Assembly (NCBI GenBank): GCA_039923495.1
Contig: JBDTCO010000228.1
Span: forward strand, 8,134-72,133
Length of the DNA stretch: 64,000 bases
Reading direction: 5' to 3'
From: JBDTCO01 sp039923495
Lineage (GTDB): Bacteria; Myxococcota_A; Polyangia; Palsa-1104
Shown: positions 26,517 through 34,385 of the stretch, in pieces
Position numbering within the stretch: position 1 is the stretch's first letter
Layout: every line of letters begins with the position of its first letter
Position numbers and translations under genes: made by a program
The notes under the pieces: model-generated
Databases searched by the model: none
Told to the model about the DNA's origin: nothing
Seen by the model: only the letters and a program-made list of their open reading frames with translations

Positions 26517-27055
26517 ATGCGCCTCGCGTTCGGAGCTCTCGTCACCCGTGCGCTCGTCTCGACCGCATGGGCCGAGTCGCCGATGTTCGCGGAGCAGCCT
26601 GGAACGCGGGGCATCCTTTACAGCGTCCACAAGGCAGGGTCGCCGATGCTCTACCTCTTCGGCACCATCCACGTGTCGACGAGCACGCAGACGCCTTTTT
26701 CGCATGCCGTGAAGACGGCGCTTGCGCAGTGCAAACGCGTGGCGCTCGAGGCTGATCCGTCCGACATCGCCAAAGCGATGGGCGCGATGATGCAGCTCGG
26801 TCGCTACCCGGCCGGCGACTCCTTGCGTAAGCACGTGCCACGGCCGTGATGCGCGAGGTCGAAGCCCTGCTCGCCAAGGAGCACGTCCCCGTATCCCAGA
26901 TCGACACGCTCAGGCTGTGGGCCGTGCCTGCGGTGCTGAGCATGGCGCCTACGGCGCGCGCAGGCCTCGACCCGGCATATGGCGCCGACACGTTTCTCGC
27001 GGCGTAGGTGCACGAGCACGCCGTGCCGATCCTCGAGATCGACGGCTGGATGTTC
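26517..27055 (+). pseudogene. GumN/TraB-family gene, frameshifted and interrupted by IS3
   Basis: From ATG 26517 the frame reads RGILYSVHKAGSPMLYLFGT then IHVSTSTQTPF, the LFGTIHVG-type opening of GumN/TraB proteins. It stops at 26847-26849, but the next frame continues the family pattern with MREVEALLAKEHVPVSQIDT, LRLWAVPAVLSMA and, after an in-frame TAG at about 27007, VHEHAVPILEIDGWMF. The coding sense ends exactly at the left inverted repeat of an IS3 remnant (27056), and the remainder is not seen on the far side. Three independent lesions. Confidence 0.7.
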
Positions 27056-27105
27056 TGAATCGCCCCGGGATTCCCGGAGGCTCCATAGGTCGAGAGGATG
27101 GAGCC

Positions 27106-27426
27106 ATGGGACGAAAGAGCAAGCACTCGACATAGGTTCAGGAGCGCGCAGTGCGCTTGGTGTTCGAGCAGGCACCGGCGCACGCGTCGCAGTGGGCGGC
27201 AGTCGTGGCGATCGCGCCGAAGATCGGGTGCACGCCCGAGACGCTACGACGATGGATGCGGCGCACCGAGCGTGACACGGGCAGTCGGCCTGGCGTCACG
27301 ACGACCGAGCAGGAGCGCCTCAAGGCGCTCGAGCGAGAGAATCGCGAGCTGAAGCGCTCGAACGAGATCTTGCGGAAGGCGTCGGCGTATTTCGCTGCGG
27401 CGGATCTCGAGCGCCGACCTCGGTGA
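27106..27426 (+). pseudogene. IS3 orfA with premature stop
   Basis: From ATG 27106 (MGRKSKHST) a TAG occurs at codon 10 (27133-27135), after which the frame reads QERAVRLVFEQAP, KIGCTPETLRRWMRRTERD and LKALERENRELKRSNEILRK. This is the HTH and leucine-zipper plan of IS3 OrfA. The nonsense codon makes it inactive unless translation restarts at GTG 27151. Confidence 0.75.
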
Positions 27427-27919
27427 TGGTCGACTTCATCGACCAGCATCGCAGCACGTACGGGGTCGAGCCGATCCGCAAGGTCTTGCCGATCGCCCCG
27501 TCGACGTACTTCGAGCATGCAGCGCGCCGCCGCGATCCTTCCCGGCGTCCTGCGCGCGCGAAGCGCGACGACAGGCTGGGCGTCGAGATCAAGCGCGTGC
27601 ACCAGGCGAGCCACGACGGCGTGTACGGCGCCAAAAAGGCCTGGAGGCAGCTGCTGCGAGAGAAGAAGTTTGTCGCGCGCTGCTTCGCTACACCGAGCGG
27701 CTCGCCAAAGCTGGCCTCGAACGCTCGGTCGGCAGCGTCGGTGACGCGTTCCGTCGGCGCGGCCCATGGCGCAACATCGATGCGGTCGAGTACGCGACGC
27801 TGGAATGGGTCGACTGGTTCAACAACCGCCGCTTGCTCGAGCCCATCGGCTACGTGCCACCCGCGGAGTACGAGGCGAAGTGGTATCAAGCGCAGAACAG
27901 TCAGGCGAAAGCAGCCTGA
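27423..27919 (+). pseudogene. IS3 orfB transposase with core deletion
   Basis: The N-terminal part reads MVDFIDQHRSTYGVEPIRKV and HDGVYGAKKAWRQLLREKKF. After about 27675 the sense passes to another frame and resumes only at the extreme C-terminus, RRRGPWRNIDAVEYATLEWV and FNNRRLLEPIGYVPPAEYEA, ending at TGA 27917-27919. Most of the rve (DDE) integrase domain is gone, so the element cannot move itself. Confidence 0.8.
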
Positions 27920-27964
27920 CTCACAGAACCGAGCCTCCGGAGAACCCGGGACGATTCAGATCGT

Positions 27965-28273
27965 TTACACCACACTCATCATGCCGTCACAGCCGACCGA
28001 TGATTCGAGCTCGCACGTGTGGAAGTAGTACACGGTTGCCGTATCGGGATTGCTCATTGCGAAATTGATGATGCCTTTGCCCTCGCTCTTGATCTCGTAG
28101 TACTTCGCCACGTCGAGGCACTGCTACACGTCGCCAGCCTTGCACGCGCGCTTCGCGGAGCGCTTGCGAACATCGCAGCTCGAAAACATGTAGATCACGA
28201 GCACGACAGGAAACACGATCAGCGCCAGGATCAACTTGGTGTTGGAGAAGATATCCGGTTCTCCAAAAGGCAT
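27965..28273 (-). pseudogene. Small membrane-anchored protein gene with internal amber codon
   Basis: From ATG 28273 the frame reads MPFGEPDIFSNTKLILALIV, a membrane segment, then SSCDVRKRSAKRACKAGDV, a TAG at 28125-28127, and continues in the same frame QCLDVAKYYEIKSEGKGI to HTCELESSVGC and TAA at 27965-27967. The two halves belong together because Cys spacing and coding bias continue. It lies 6 bases beyond the right end of the IS3 remnant. Family unknown. Confidence 0.5.
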
Positions 28274-28388
28274 TTTCTTATATCACGACTCAGGCGGGTG
28301 CGCGAGCATCACGACACCCATCTGACAACGACCGGCGCGGCACTTTCATGAATTGATTGGTCCGAGGGAGCGGAGCAGAGCATCGGGA

Positions 28389-29624
28389 TCACGCGAAAAA
28401 CTTACAAAGCTCCTCGTGGCGTCGCTTCGCATCCGAGCGCCCGAGCTCGATCAATTGACCCGCGAAATTGCCGTCAAACAATAGATAAGAGAGCAGGTCG
28501 GCTTCGCTGCGTGAATCTGGCTCGGCGATTCGACGCATGAGCCGACCCGTGATTCCCCCGATCTTCGCGAACGCGGGCGAGCGAACGAACTCTGCGGCCA
28601 TCTTGCCAATGTCCTCCGACGCCCGCACGAGGAGCGCACGCATCGGACTGAATCCCTGTTTTGGCGCGAAGCCCATCTCGGCATTGAGCGCCGCGATGAA
28701 CCCATCACCTGCAACGCGCGCACCCGCGGCCAGGATCCGATTGATGGTTTCAAGGCGCGACAGGTCGGTATCGATGCGATCGAGCAGGAGTGCGTTGAGC
28801 GTTTTACCTATCAAAAAGAAGGGTCCTGGAAATAAATCGTCCGCGCCCCTGTCATCGAGCGGTGTCGTCGAGATAAAATGAGGATTCACGACGAGAACGC
28901 GCCCGGCACCGAGCCTTCGCGCGGGAGAGAGCGGGACGTTCTGACGCAATCCTCCGTCGCAGTGATATTCACCATTGAGTTCGACCGCACGAAAGAGAAT
29001 AGGAATCGCCGCCGATGCGAGCGCGTGACGTGCGGTGATCTTCGCGGCGCGCGCGACCGTGGTCGGATCTTCGCTCCACCTCGGTAGATCGAGCCCGCGA
29101 CATTGGACATAGACGACCGTGCGTCCGGTCGCGACGTGCGTCGTCGACACCGTGAGTGCGTGGAGATGCCCTGCGTTCAAGTTCGCTTCGATTCGATCGA
29201 ACGGAACTGCTCTGTCGACGAGCTTCTCGAGACCTTCTGGGGCGAGGACTCCGCCTTCACGAATCGGAACGTCTCCGCGCGCCGAAGACCTTCCAAGGAG
29301 CCGAGCTCCCATCCGGAGAACGCTCTTCAGGTCGGGCTTCACGAGCTCCCTGACGTCGAGCTTGGTCCAGGTATCCACGAGGTGCGCTGCCCGCGTCGGG
29401 CCGCGATCGGCGAAGGCCGCGAGGCCGCACGCATTCAACGCTCCGACCGACGTTCCACAGACGACGTCGAAACGCAGATCTCGTTCGAGCGCGCGGCCCA
29501 CTGCTTCGAGGACGTACTGGACGACCCCCACTTCGTACGCGCCGCGCGCCGCGCCTCCCGCGAGAACGAGGGCGGTTCGGTTCGGAATGACGGCTCCTGA
29601 CATCGCTCGAGGAGAGTAGGACAT
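28389..29624 (-). CDS. Patatin-like phospholipase
   Basis: 411 aa from ATG 29624 (ATG 29603 is an alternative). Patatin motifs are complete: oxyanion loop GGAARG (23-28), nucleophile elbow GTSVG with Ser59, and catalytic Asp in DGG (Asp223). The C-terminal ~150 residues are helical and charged. Members hydrolyse ester bonds of phospholipids, and some bacterial ones are effectors or self-defence proteins. No signal peptide, so it is cytosolic or exported by another route. It is intact island cargo. Confidence 0.8.
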   Translation of the reverse strand: MSYSPRAMSGAVIPNRTALVLAGGAARGAYEVGVVQYVLEAVGRALERDLRFDVVCGTSVGALNACGLAAFADRGPTRAAHLVDTWTKLDVRELVKPDLKSVLRMGARLLGRSSARGDVPIREGGVLAPEGLEKLVDRAVPFDRIEANLNAGHLHALTVSTTHVATGRTVVYVQCRGLDLPRWSEDPTTVARAAKITARHALASAAIPILFRAVELNGEYHCDGGLRQNVPLSPARRLGAGRVLVVNPHFISTTPLDDRGADDLFPGPFFLIGKTLNALLLDRIDTDLSRLETINRILAAGARVAGDGFIAALNAEMGFAPKQGFSPMRALLVRASEDIGKMAAEFVRSPAFAKIGGITGRLMRRIAEPDSRSEADLLSYLLFDGNFAGQLIELGRSDAKRRHEELCKFFA

Positions 29625-29880
29625 TTGAACTGAGCAATGGTGAAAACCGTGGGTCTATTGCGTTGGATCGGCGGCAAAGCGAGACGGAGTTGGCCGCGTG
29701 GGTTGTTCTGCCGCTCCGCACTGGTTTCGTACGACATGGCGAGCGGTCTCGCGCTCGTCGGAGGACGCGCCTCTCGGTCACCCAGGGACACGCACGGAGC
29801 AGCTCGAGCTGGACAGGCACCTTGCGAACCAGCCTGGCGCGGCGCTCACCACCAGCGATGGTGCTTTCCTCGAACAGGCC

Positions 29881-29958
29881 CTACGACGCCAGTACCCGAT
29901 CGATCCGCAGGAGCACCGCCTCGTGAGCGGATATCATGTGAGCTGTTCGGCCAGACAT
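29881..29958 (-). CDS. Very short coupled reading frame, possibly truncated gene
   Basis: ATG at 29958-29956 overlaps the TGA of the upstream gene (TGATG), and the frame runs 25 codons (MSGRTAHMISAHEAVLLRI) to TAG at 29881-29883. Such coupling suggests a real start of a longer gene now cut short. Downstream to about 29620 I see no convincing coding on either strand. Confidence 0.25.
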   Translation of the reverse strand: MSGRTAHMISAHEAVLLRIDRVLAS

Positions 29959-30194
29959 CAGACTTCTCCGTCACGAATGGCGACCAGGCGCGACAGCACA
30001 CGCGCCACGGCCACGTTGAGAGTCGGGTCGCCGAGGTCGGCAATCGCGTCACCGAGATCCGTGCGGGCCCACGCGGTGAGCAGCCCGTTGGCGATGTTCG
30101 TCCTGCTCACCGGCACGACCGTCGACTCAACCCTCGAGGAGGGCTCAGGCGACGCCCGGAGCGGCCCCGACGCCTGGCGCTTCGGCGCGGTCAT
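29958..30194 (-). CDS. Small hypothetical protein in island operon
   Basis: 78 aa from ATG 30194, which overlaps the TGA (30191-30193) of the excisionase-like gene. The C-terminal half (NIANGLLTAWARTDLGDAIA, ARVLSRLVAIRDGEV) is helical and plausible; the N-terminus is Ser/Pro/Arg-rich. No recognised family. Overlap architecture argues that it is expressed with the genes before it. Confidence 0.4.
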   Translation of the reverse strand: MTAPKRQASGPLRASPEPSSRVESTVVPVSRTNIANGLLTAWARTDLGDAIADLGDPTLNVAVARVLSRLVAIRDGEV

Positions 30195-30396
30195 CGGGCA
30201 CCCACAGCAACGGCGCGGACGTCTTCCCCGTCGAGCCAGCGCACGAGTACGTCGCGCTTGATGAGGCGGTGCTTGCCCCGCTTCGTGGCCGGCAACAGCC
30301 CGGCGTAGATCCAGTACGCGACGGTCTTCGGCTTGACCCGCGCGACCTCAGCAGCCTCGGCAAGGTCAGATACAGTGGAACGATGGTCGGCGTCAT
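30191..30396 (-). pseudogene. AlpA/excisionase-like HTH gene with disturbed 5' end
   Basis: The minus-strand frame ending at TGA 30191-30193 reads LAEAAEVARVKPKTVAYWIY then AGLLPATKRGKHRLIKRDVL and VRWLDGED. This is the MerR-type helix-turn-helix with wing seen in excisionase/AlpA proteins, about 60 aa. The frame has no ATG/GTG/TTG start; upstream a TGA precedes it. ATG 30396 (after GGAG) opens another frame reading MTPTIVPLYLTL, which would join to AEAAEV after gaining one base near 30360. Either a one-base deletion killed the gene or a non-standard start is used. Confidence 0.6.
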
Positions 30397-30475
30397 TGGC
30401 ATCTCCAGTCAGTTGCTGACTGATAAATGCTCAATCGTCGCCTCGTTTACAAAGGCCCTTTAAGTCCGGGGGCTA

Positions 30476-30685
30476 TCAGGTCGGCGGGATGCCCTTTATC
30501 CAGGGTGCCCCCAGAACCATTTTCTCGTCCGCTCGGCGAATATTGTCGATCGCGCGAGCTACATTCTTCGTGGACATGATGACGCGATATCGCTGCGCCA
30601 GGATTGATGATATTTCGACGAGGCTGTAGTGCTGCTTCACGGTCAGCCAGCAGAGGTCGACCAGCTCCGCAATTACAGCGTTCAC
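30476..30685 (-). CDS. Small hypothetical protein in island operon
   Basis: 69 aa from ATG 30685, overlapping the stop of the preceding gene by 4 nt. It reads IAELVDLCWLTVKQHYSLVE, SSILAQRYRVIMSTKNVARA and IDNIRRADEKM, a helical protein without export signal. The overlap and spacing suggest cotranscription with the 30682-31164 gene. Family not recognised; proximity to an excisionase-like gene makes an accessory DNA-handling or regulatory role conceivable. Confidence 0.5.
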   Translation of the reverse strand: MNAVIAELVDLCWLTVKQHYSLVEISSILAQRYRVIMSTKNVARAIDNIRRADEKMVLGAPWIKGIPPT

Positions 30686-31164
30686 CGCTTCGGCTGTGCC
30701 GACTGGTCGCCCTTGGTGCGCGTGCCCGCGGGTCGCGCCTTGAACGGGGATGGCGTGTATCTCGACAGAGCGTCAGTAGCCATGCGGAGCGCCGTCGGGA
30801 TTCGAGCTCCCGATGATTGAAGTTCGGCGAAGCGCTCCACGACAAATGTCTTCGCTGCGAGCATCGCGGCATCGACACGCAGATCATCGTCGTGGATCAA
30901 GCTCGCCTCCATGTCGATTAGCGCAAGCGGCTGCGCTCGTTGACGCTCGTAGGACCGATACTCGACGGACCGCAGCTCGTGCGTGAGCCGTGCCTCCATG
31001 TTTCCAGGATTGGGCCTGTCGTCTAAGTCCCTCAGATAGACTGTTGGCTCGCTCGCTAGGGTCTCGGAGACCCAGCCGCCGAGCGACTCCACGACGTCGA
31101 GTATTCGCGCACGCTCCGCAGCATCTGCCGTGTCCTCTTTCTCGACGAGAGCTTCGTGCTCCAC
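30682..31164 (-). CDS. Hypothetical acidic helical protein, island operon lead gene
   Basis: 160 aa from ATG 31164. N-terminal EALVEKEDTADAAERARILD and VESLGGWVSETLASEPTVYL, then a long charged helical region (HELRSVEYRSYERQRAQPLA) and a basic Pro/Arg tail. No signal peptide or TM. It is the first gene inside the tRNA end of the island and begins a leftward operon of overlapping genes down to about 29881. Function unknown. Confidence 0.5.
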   Translation of the reverse strand: MEHEALVEKEDTADAAERARILDVVESLGGWVSETLASEPTVYLRDLDDRPNPGNMEARLTHELRSVEYRSYERQRAQPLALIDMEASLIHDDDLRVDAAMLAAKTFVVERFAELQSSGARIPTALRMATDALSRYTPSPFKARPAGTRTKGDQSAQPKR

Positions 31165-31231
31165 TACGAGGATAGCGATCGGCCGGCCAGCGTGTTTTCA
31201 GACTTCTTGGGATGGGATCGCTGAAATATGC

Positions 31232-31253
31232 GTCGGGCAAAGGTCGGGCAAAG
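31232..31253. repeat. 11-bp tandem repeat near island right end
   Basis: gtcgggcaaag is perfectly repeated at 31232-31242 and 31243-31253, about 100 bp inside the tRNA end of the island in a non-coding stretch. Such pairs can be arm-type recombinase sites, but no copy was seen near the left att repeat, so the role is open. Confidence 0.6.
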
Positions 31254-31353
31254 AACCCGTTTCCTGCTCGGTTTTGCCATCCTTTGCCGGCTTCTTCGTC
31301 ACCCGTCCCGTGCGCGCTTTCTTCAGGGATCACCGGCTACTTGCGTGGAAGAA

Positions 31354-31397
31354 CTACAGCGCGCCCGGCGGGAATCGAACCCACGACCACCGGCTTA
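31354..31397. repeat. Right attachment-site repeat within tRNA-Arg
   Basis: Partner of the repeat at 20563-20606 (two mismatches in 44). It includes the tRNA 3' end and six bases of 3' flank. The tRNA remains complete, as expected when the incoming element restores the gene. Confidence 0.8.
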
Positions 31398-31433
31398 GAA
31401 GGCCGATGCTCTATCCATCTGAGCTACGGGCGC
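31360..31433 (-). tRNA. tRNA-Arg (anticodon TCT)
   Basis: The minus strand folds as acceptor GCGCCCG/CGGGCGC, D-arm GCTC..GAGC, anticodon stem TCGGC/GCCGG with loop CTTCTAA (anticodon TCT), variable TGGTC, and T-arm GTGGG-TTCGATT-CCCGC. Discriminator base is G and CCA is not encoded. All stems pair. Confidence 0.95.
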
Positions 31434-31607
31434 TGAACGCGGTGAAGCTACCGCGTCGACGACGTCTTTGACCACACCCTCTTGGTTTCTCCCTCGACCC
31501 TCTCGGGCGGGCTGCGCTTCGGCTTTGACGGCGCCGCGTGCGCCGGGGCAGCATGGACGCCGGCGTCGCCCGTGGACGCGCGTCACACCGTCATGGGAGG
31601 AACCAAG

Positions 31608-32174
31608 ATGCTTCACTCTTGTAGGCTTGTCGCCCTGTTCTGCTTGCTGGCGATCGTGGGATCGAGTCCAGAGGTCCATGCAACCGACAAGGACGCGGCG
31701 CGCAAAGCCTTCACGGAAGGATCGCACTTCTACGACGTCGCCGACTTCGGCCATGCCCTCGAGGCGTTCAAGCGCGCCTACTTCGCGTGGGACGATCCGA
31801 ACATCCTCTACAACATCGCGCAGTGTCAGCGCGCGCTCGGCGACCGCGCGCTTGCTGTCGATGCCTACCGGAGCTACCTGCGCAAGTCGCCCCGTGCGAC
31901 GAACCGCGCAGACGTCGAGCATCGGATCGCGGAGCTCAGCACGCCGACCGACGTACCCACAGTGGCCGAGGGCGCTACGCTCGAGCCGACCCCTGCCGAT
32001 GCCACCGTGCTCGTCGCGCATCCCGTCCAAGACAAACCCGCACATCATCGACGCGCGTGGGTGTGGGGGGTTGTCGGAGGTGGGATCGCGCTCGGATTGG
32101 GCCTCGGGATCGGTCTCGGCGTCGGCCTCACGCGCTCGCACGCTCCGCACGCCGACTCCACGGTGACGTTCTGA
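31608..32174 (+). CDS. TPR protein with signal peptide and C-terminal TM
   Basis: 188 aa from ATG 31608 (GGGAGG at 31594-31600 supports it). Signal peptide MLHSCRLVALFCLLAIV; then TPR helices (ARKAFTEGSHFYDVADFGHA, ALEAFKRAYFAWDDPNILYN, IAQCQRALGDRALAVDAYRS), a Pro/Thr linker, and a Gly-rich membrane segment AWVWGVVGGGIALGLGLG. This is a common myxobacterial design for envelope scaffold proteins. It overlaps the following lipoprotein gene (TGATG), so the two likely act together. Confidence 0.7.
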   Translation: MLHSCRLVALFCLLAIVGSSPEVHATDKDAARKAFTEGSHFYDVADFGHALEAFKRAYFAWDDPNILYNIAQCQRALGDRALAVDAYRSYLRKSPRATNRADVEHRIAELSTPTDVPTVAEGATLEPTPADATVLVAHPVQDKPAHHRRAWVWGVVGGGIALGLGLGIGLGVGLTRSHAPHADSTVTF

Positions 32175-33556
32175 TGCGCGCGCTCGCCTGTACAGCGCTG
32201 CTGCTCGTCGCCTGCTCGACCGACCCGTGCAAGAACGGTACGGCGTTCCTGCGCTACTCGCTTCCGGACAGCGCGATGGCGGCCGACACGATCGAGGTCG
32301 CGCTGTCGGTCGCAGGCGGCTCCGCGGTCATGCGGAACGTCACGCGCAAAACCGGCAACACGTCCATCGAGCTCGACTTCGCCACGTATCCAAAGGGCAT
32401 GAGCGTCACCGTCGACCTGGTCGCGGTCAGGGGCGGCGATCGGATCGCGTCGGGCACGACCACCGCCACGGCGACGGGTTCGTGCCTCGTCCTCGACGTC
32501 GCGCTCGCGACGAACGACGTCGACCTCGGCGTCTTCGATGCGTCGTCACCGGACGACGTGATGCCATCGGACGACTTCAGCAACGTGGCGCTCGCCGATC
32601 TCGCCCTGCCTGCGTCCGCCGATCTCGCGTTCGCTCCCGCCGCCACCCCGAGCTGCACCACGCTCGCGACCAACTGCGGCAAGACCCTCGCGGACAATTG
32701 CTGCAACAGCCCGATCGTGCCCGGCGGCACGTACTTCCGAGGGCGCGACTTCGCCACGGACGGGATGTATCCGAGCACTGCCGCACAGGCGACCGTGAGC
32801 AGCTTCCGCCTCGACAAGTACGAGGTCACCGTGGGCCGGTTCCGCCGCTTCCTCACGATGGGCAACGCGACCCAGGCCACGCCTCCCCTCGCTGGCTCGG
32901 GCTCCAATCCGCACCTCACCGGCAGCGGCTGGCAGGCATCATGGAACGTCAATCTCACCGCGAGTCCGACGGCGCTGCGGAGCGCGCTCGTGTGCGACAC
33001 CAGCGGTCGCAGCAGCTGGACCGATGCCGTTGGTGCGCAGGAGGACCAGCCGATCAACTGCGTGACCTGGTACGAGGCGTTTGCGTTCTGCGCCTGGGAC
33101 GGTGCCTTCCTGCCGACCGAGGCCGAGTGGAACTACGCAGCGACGGGCGGAACCGATCAGCGCGCGTATCCGTGGTCGGTCCCGGCGGCGTCGCTCACGC
33201 TGTCGTGCAGCTACGCGAACTACAACGCAGGCGGTGGCGGCAACAACGTGCACTGCGTGAACGACATGCTGGGGGCCGTGCAGAACGTCGGTCTCGACAC
33301 GCTCGGCGATGGCAAGTGGGGCCAGTCGGATCTGGGCGGCAACGTGTTCGAGTGGAGCTTCGACTGGAAGCAGACCATTTATGACGTGCCCTGCGTGGAC
33401 TGCGCGTCGACCATCCAGGGCGCCGCCACGGCGCGGGTCGCACGAGGAGGGGCCGCGTCGAGCGGTGCGGCGAACCTGCGCACCGCCGTCCGCGGCGGCG
33501 GCTCGCCGGACGGGCGCATGTTCTCGCTGGGGATTCGCTGCGCGCGACCCCTGTAG
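32174..33556 (+). CDS. FGE-sulfatase (SUMF1)-domain lipoprotein
   Basis: 460 aa from ATG 32174, overlapping the TPR stop. The leader MRALACTALLLVACS has lipobox LVAC. Residues about 20-120 form a beta-rich N-domain, followed by an Asp/Ala linker and the FGE-like domain: VPGGTYFRGRDF, LDKYEVTVGRFRRFL, NCVTWYEAFAFCAWDGAFLP, EAEWNYAATGG, LGGNVFEWSFDW and FSLGIRCARP. Family members include formylglycine-generating enzymes, but many surface lipoproteins in Myxococcota use the fold as a non-enzymatic domain; catalytic Cys pairing was not established. Confidence 0.8.
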   Translation: MRALACTALLLVACSTDPCKNGTAFLRYSLPDSAMAADTIEVALSVAGGSAVMRNVTRKTGNTSIELDFATYPKGMSVTVDLVAVRGGDRIASGTTTATATGSCLVLDVALATNDVDLGVFDASSPDDVMPSDDFSNVALADLALPASADLAFAPAATPSCTTLATNCGKTLADNCCNSPIVPGGTYFRGRDFATDGMYPSTAAQATVSSFRLDKYEVTVGRFRRFLTMGNATQATPPLAGSGSNPHLTGSGWQASWNVNLTASPTALRSALVCDTSGRSSWTDAVGAQEDQPINCVTWYEAFAFCAWDGAFLPTEAEWNYAATGGTDQRAYPWSVPAASLTLSCSYANYNAGGGGNNVHCVNDMLGAVQNVGLDTLGDGKWGQSDLGGNVFEWSFDWKQTIYDVPCVDCASTIQGAATARVARGGAASSGAANLRTAVRGGGSPDGRMFSLGIRCARPL

Positions 33557-33557
33557 G

Positions 33558-34271
33558 TCAGGGGCAGGACCACGTCCCGTCGGAGTTGAAGGCGCAGCGG
33601 CCGCCGGGGATGCTCGCGCAGTAGAAGTGACCGTTCGAGCCGAGCTGACAGTTGTAGCCGCAGCTGTTCATGCCGTCGGTGCCCATGCGGCACTCCGTCG
33701 GCTGCGTCGAGACCGCGCCATTGGCCGGTGCACCGACGACGACCGCGCCGCCGCCGCAGCAGCCGTCCGAGTACACGGGCTGCGCGTACACGGGCTGCGC
33801 ATACGGCGTCGCGTAGGCGGCGGCCATCGGCGGGAGCGAGCCCTCCGGGGCTGGCTTTGCGTACACACCGACGACAAACGTGCCGTCGCGCCGCGTCTTC
33901 GCCTGGAAGTGATACATGCCGCTCACGACCGGGCAGTGGCCCATCGTCGCGGACGCCGTCGGTGAGCGCGCGTCGGTGAGGCGCCGCGAGTACGGAGGGC
34001 CCCACAGGTACAAAGAGAGCTTCTCGCCGCTGTCGTCGGTCACGCCGGAGAACCAGTAGCAGTTGCCGCGCTCGAGCTGGACCGTGAAGTCCATCTTCGG
34101 ACCGCTGCCCGAGAACATCGGACCGACGCGCATCGCGCCCGGAGCCTGCGCGCTCATCTGCTGATCGACCTGCTGCTCGAGCGGCACGGCGGGGACAGCG
34201 GGCATCTGGGATGTCGTCGCGCATCCCCCGAAGAGCGCGAACACGAGCACGGAGCGAATGGAAAGCGTCAT
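33558..34271 (-). CDS. Lipoprotein with Cys-rich C-terminus
   Basis: 237 aa from ATG 34271. Leader MTLSIRSVLVFALFGGCATT (lipobox FGGC). A beta-rich domain (FTVQLERGNCYWFSGVTDD, EKLSLYLWGPPYSRRL) resembles bacterial pre-peptidase or lectin-like sandwiches, followed by a Pro/Tyr repeat linker (PYAQPVYAQPVY) and a C-terminal Cys-rich segment (GYNCQLGSNGHFYCAS, RCAFNSDGTWSC). Function unknown. It converges on the FGE lipoprotein with 1 nt between stops. Confidence 0.6.
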   Translation of the reverse strand: MTLSIRSVLVFALFGGCATTSQMPAVPAVPLEQQVDQQMSAQAPGAMRVGPMFSGSGPKMDFTVQLERGNCYWFSGVTDDSGEKLSLYLWGPPYSRRLTDARSPTASATMGHCPVVSGMYHFQAKTRRDGTFVVGVYAKPAPEGSLPPMAAAYATPYAQPVYAQPVYSDGCCGGGAVVVGAPANGAVSTQPTECRMGTDGMNSCGYNCQLGSNGHFYCASIPGGRCAFNSDGTWSCP

Positions 34272-34385
34272 GCGTCGCGGTCAAGCAAGGCGCGGACCTG
34301 CGAGCCGTCGCGAGATCTCGGCGCGTTGGACAGCAAGAGTGAACCCGCGTTCACGCGAGATGCGACAGGGTTCACACTTCAACGG

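Larger units (their letters stand above)
27056..27958 (+). mobile_element. IS3-family insertion sequence remnant
   Basis: The ends are imperfect inverted repeats beginning TGAATCG: left 27056-27084, right 27931-27958, matching at 24 of 28 positions, with 5'-TG and CA-3' termini as in IS3. Inside are orfA and orfB relics in the usual order. At about 900 bp it is shorter than a complete IS3 element (1.2-1.5 kb) because the transposase core is deleted. No target-site duplication is visible (left flank gttc, right flank gatc). Confidence 0.8.

Noticed and set aside
20563..31433. Complete prophage
   Set aside because: No capsid, terminase, portal, tail or lysis gene is present; only integration-type genes and cargo.
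31130..31471. Plus-strand reading frame with GGNRTHDHRL
   Set aside because: It reads antisense through the intact tRNA-Arg gene and has no independent support.
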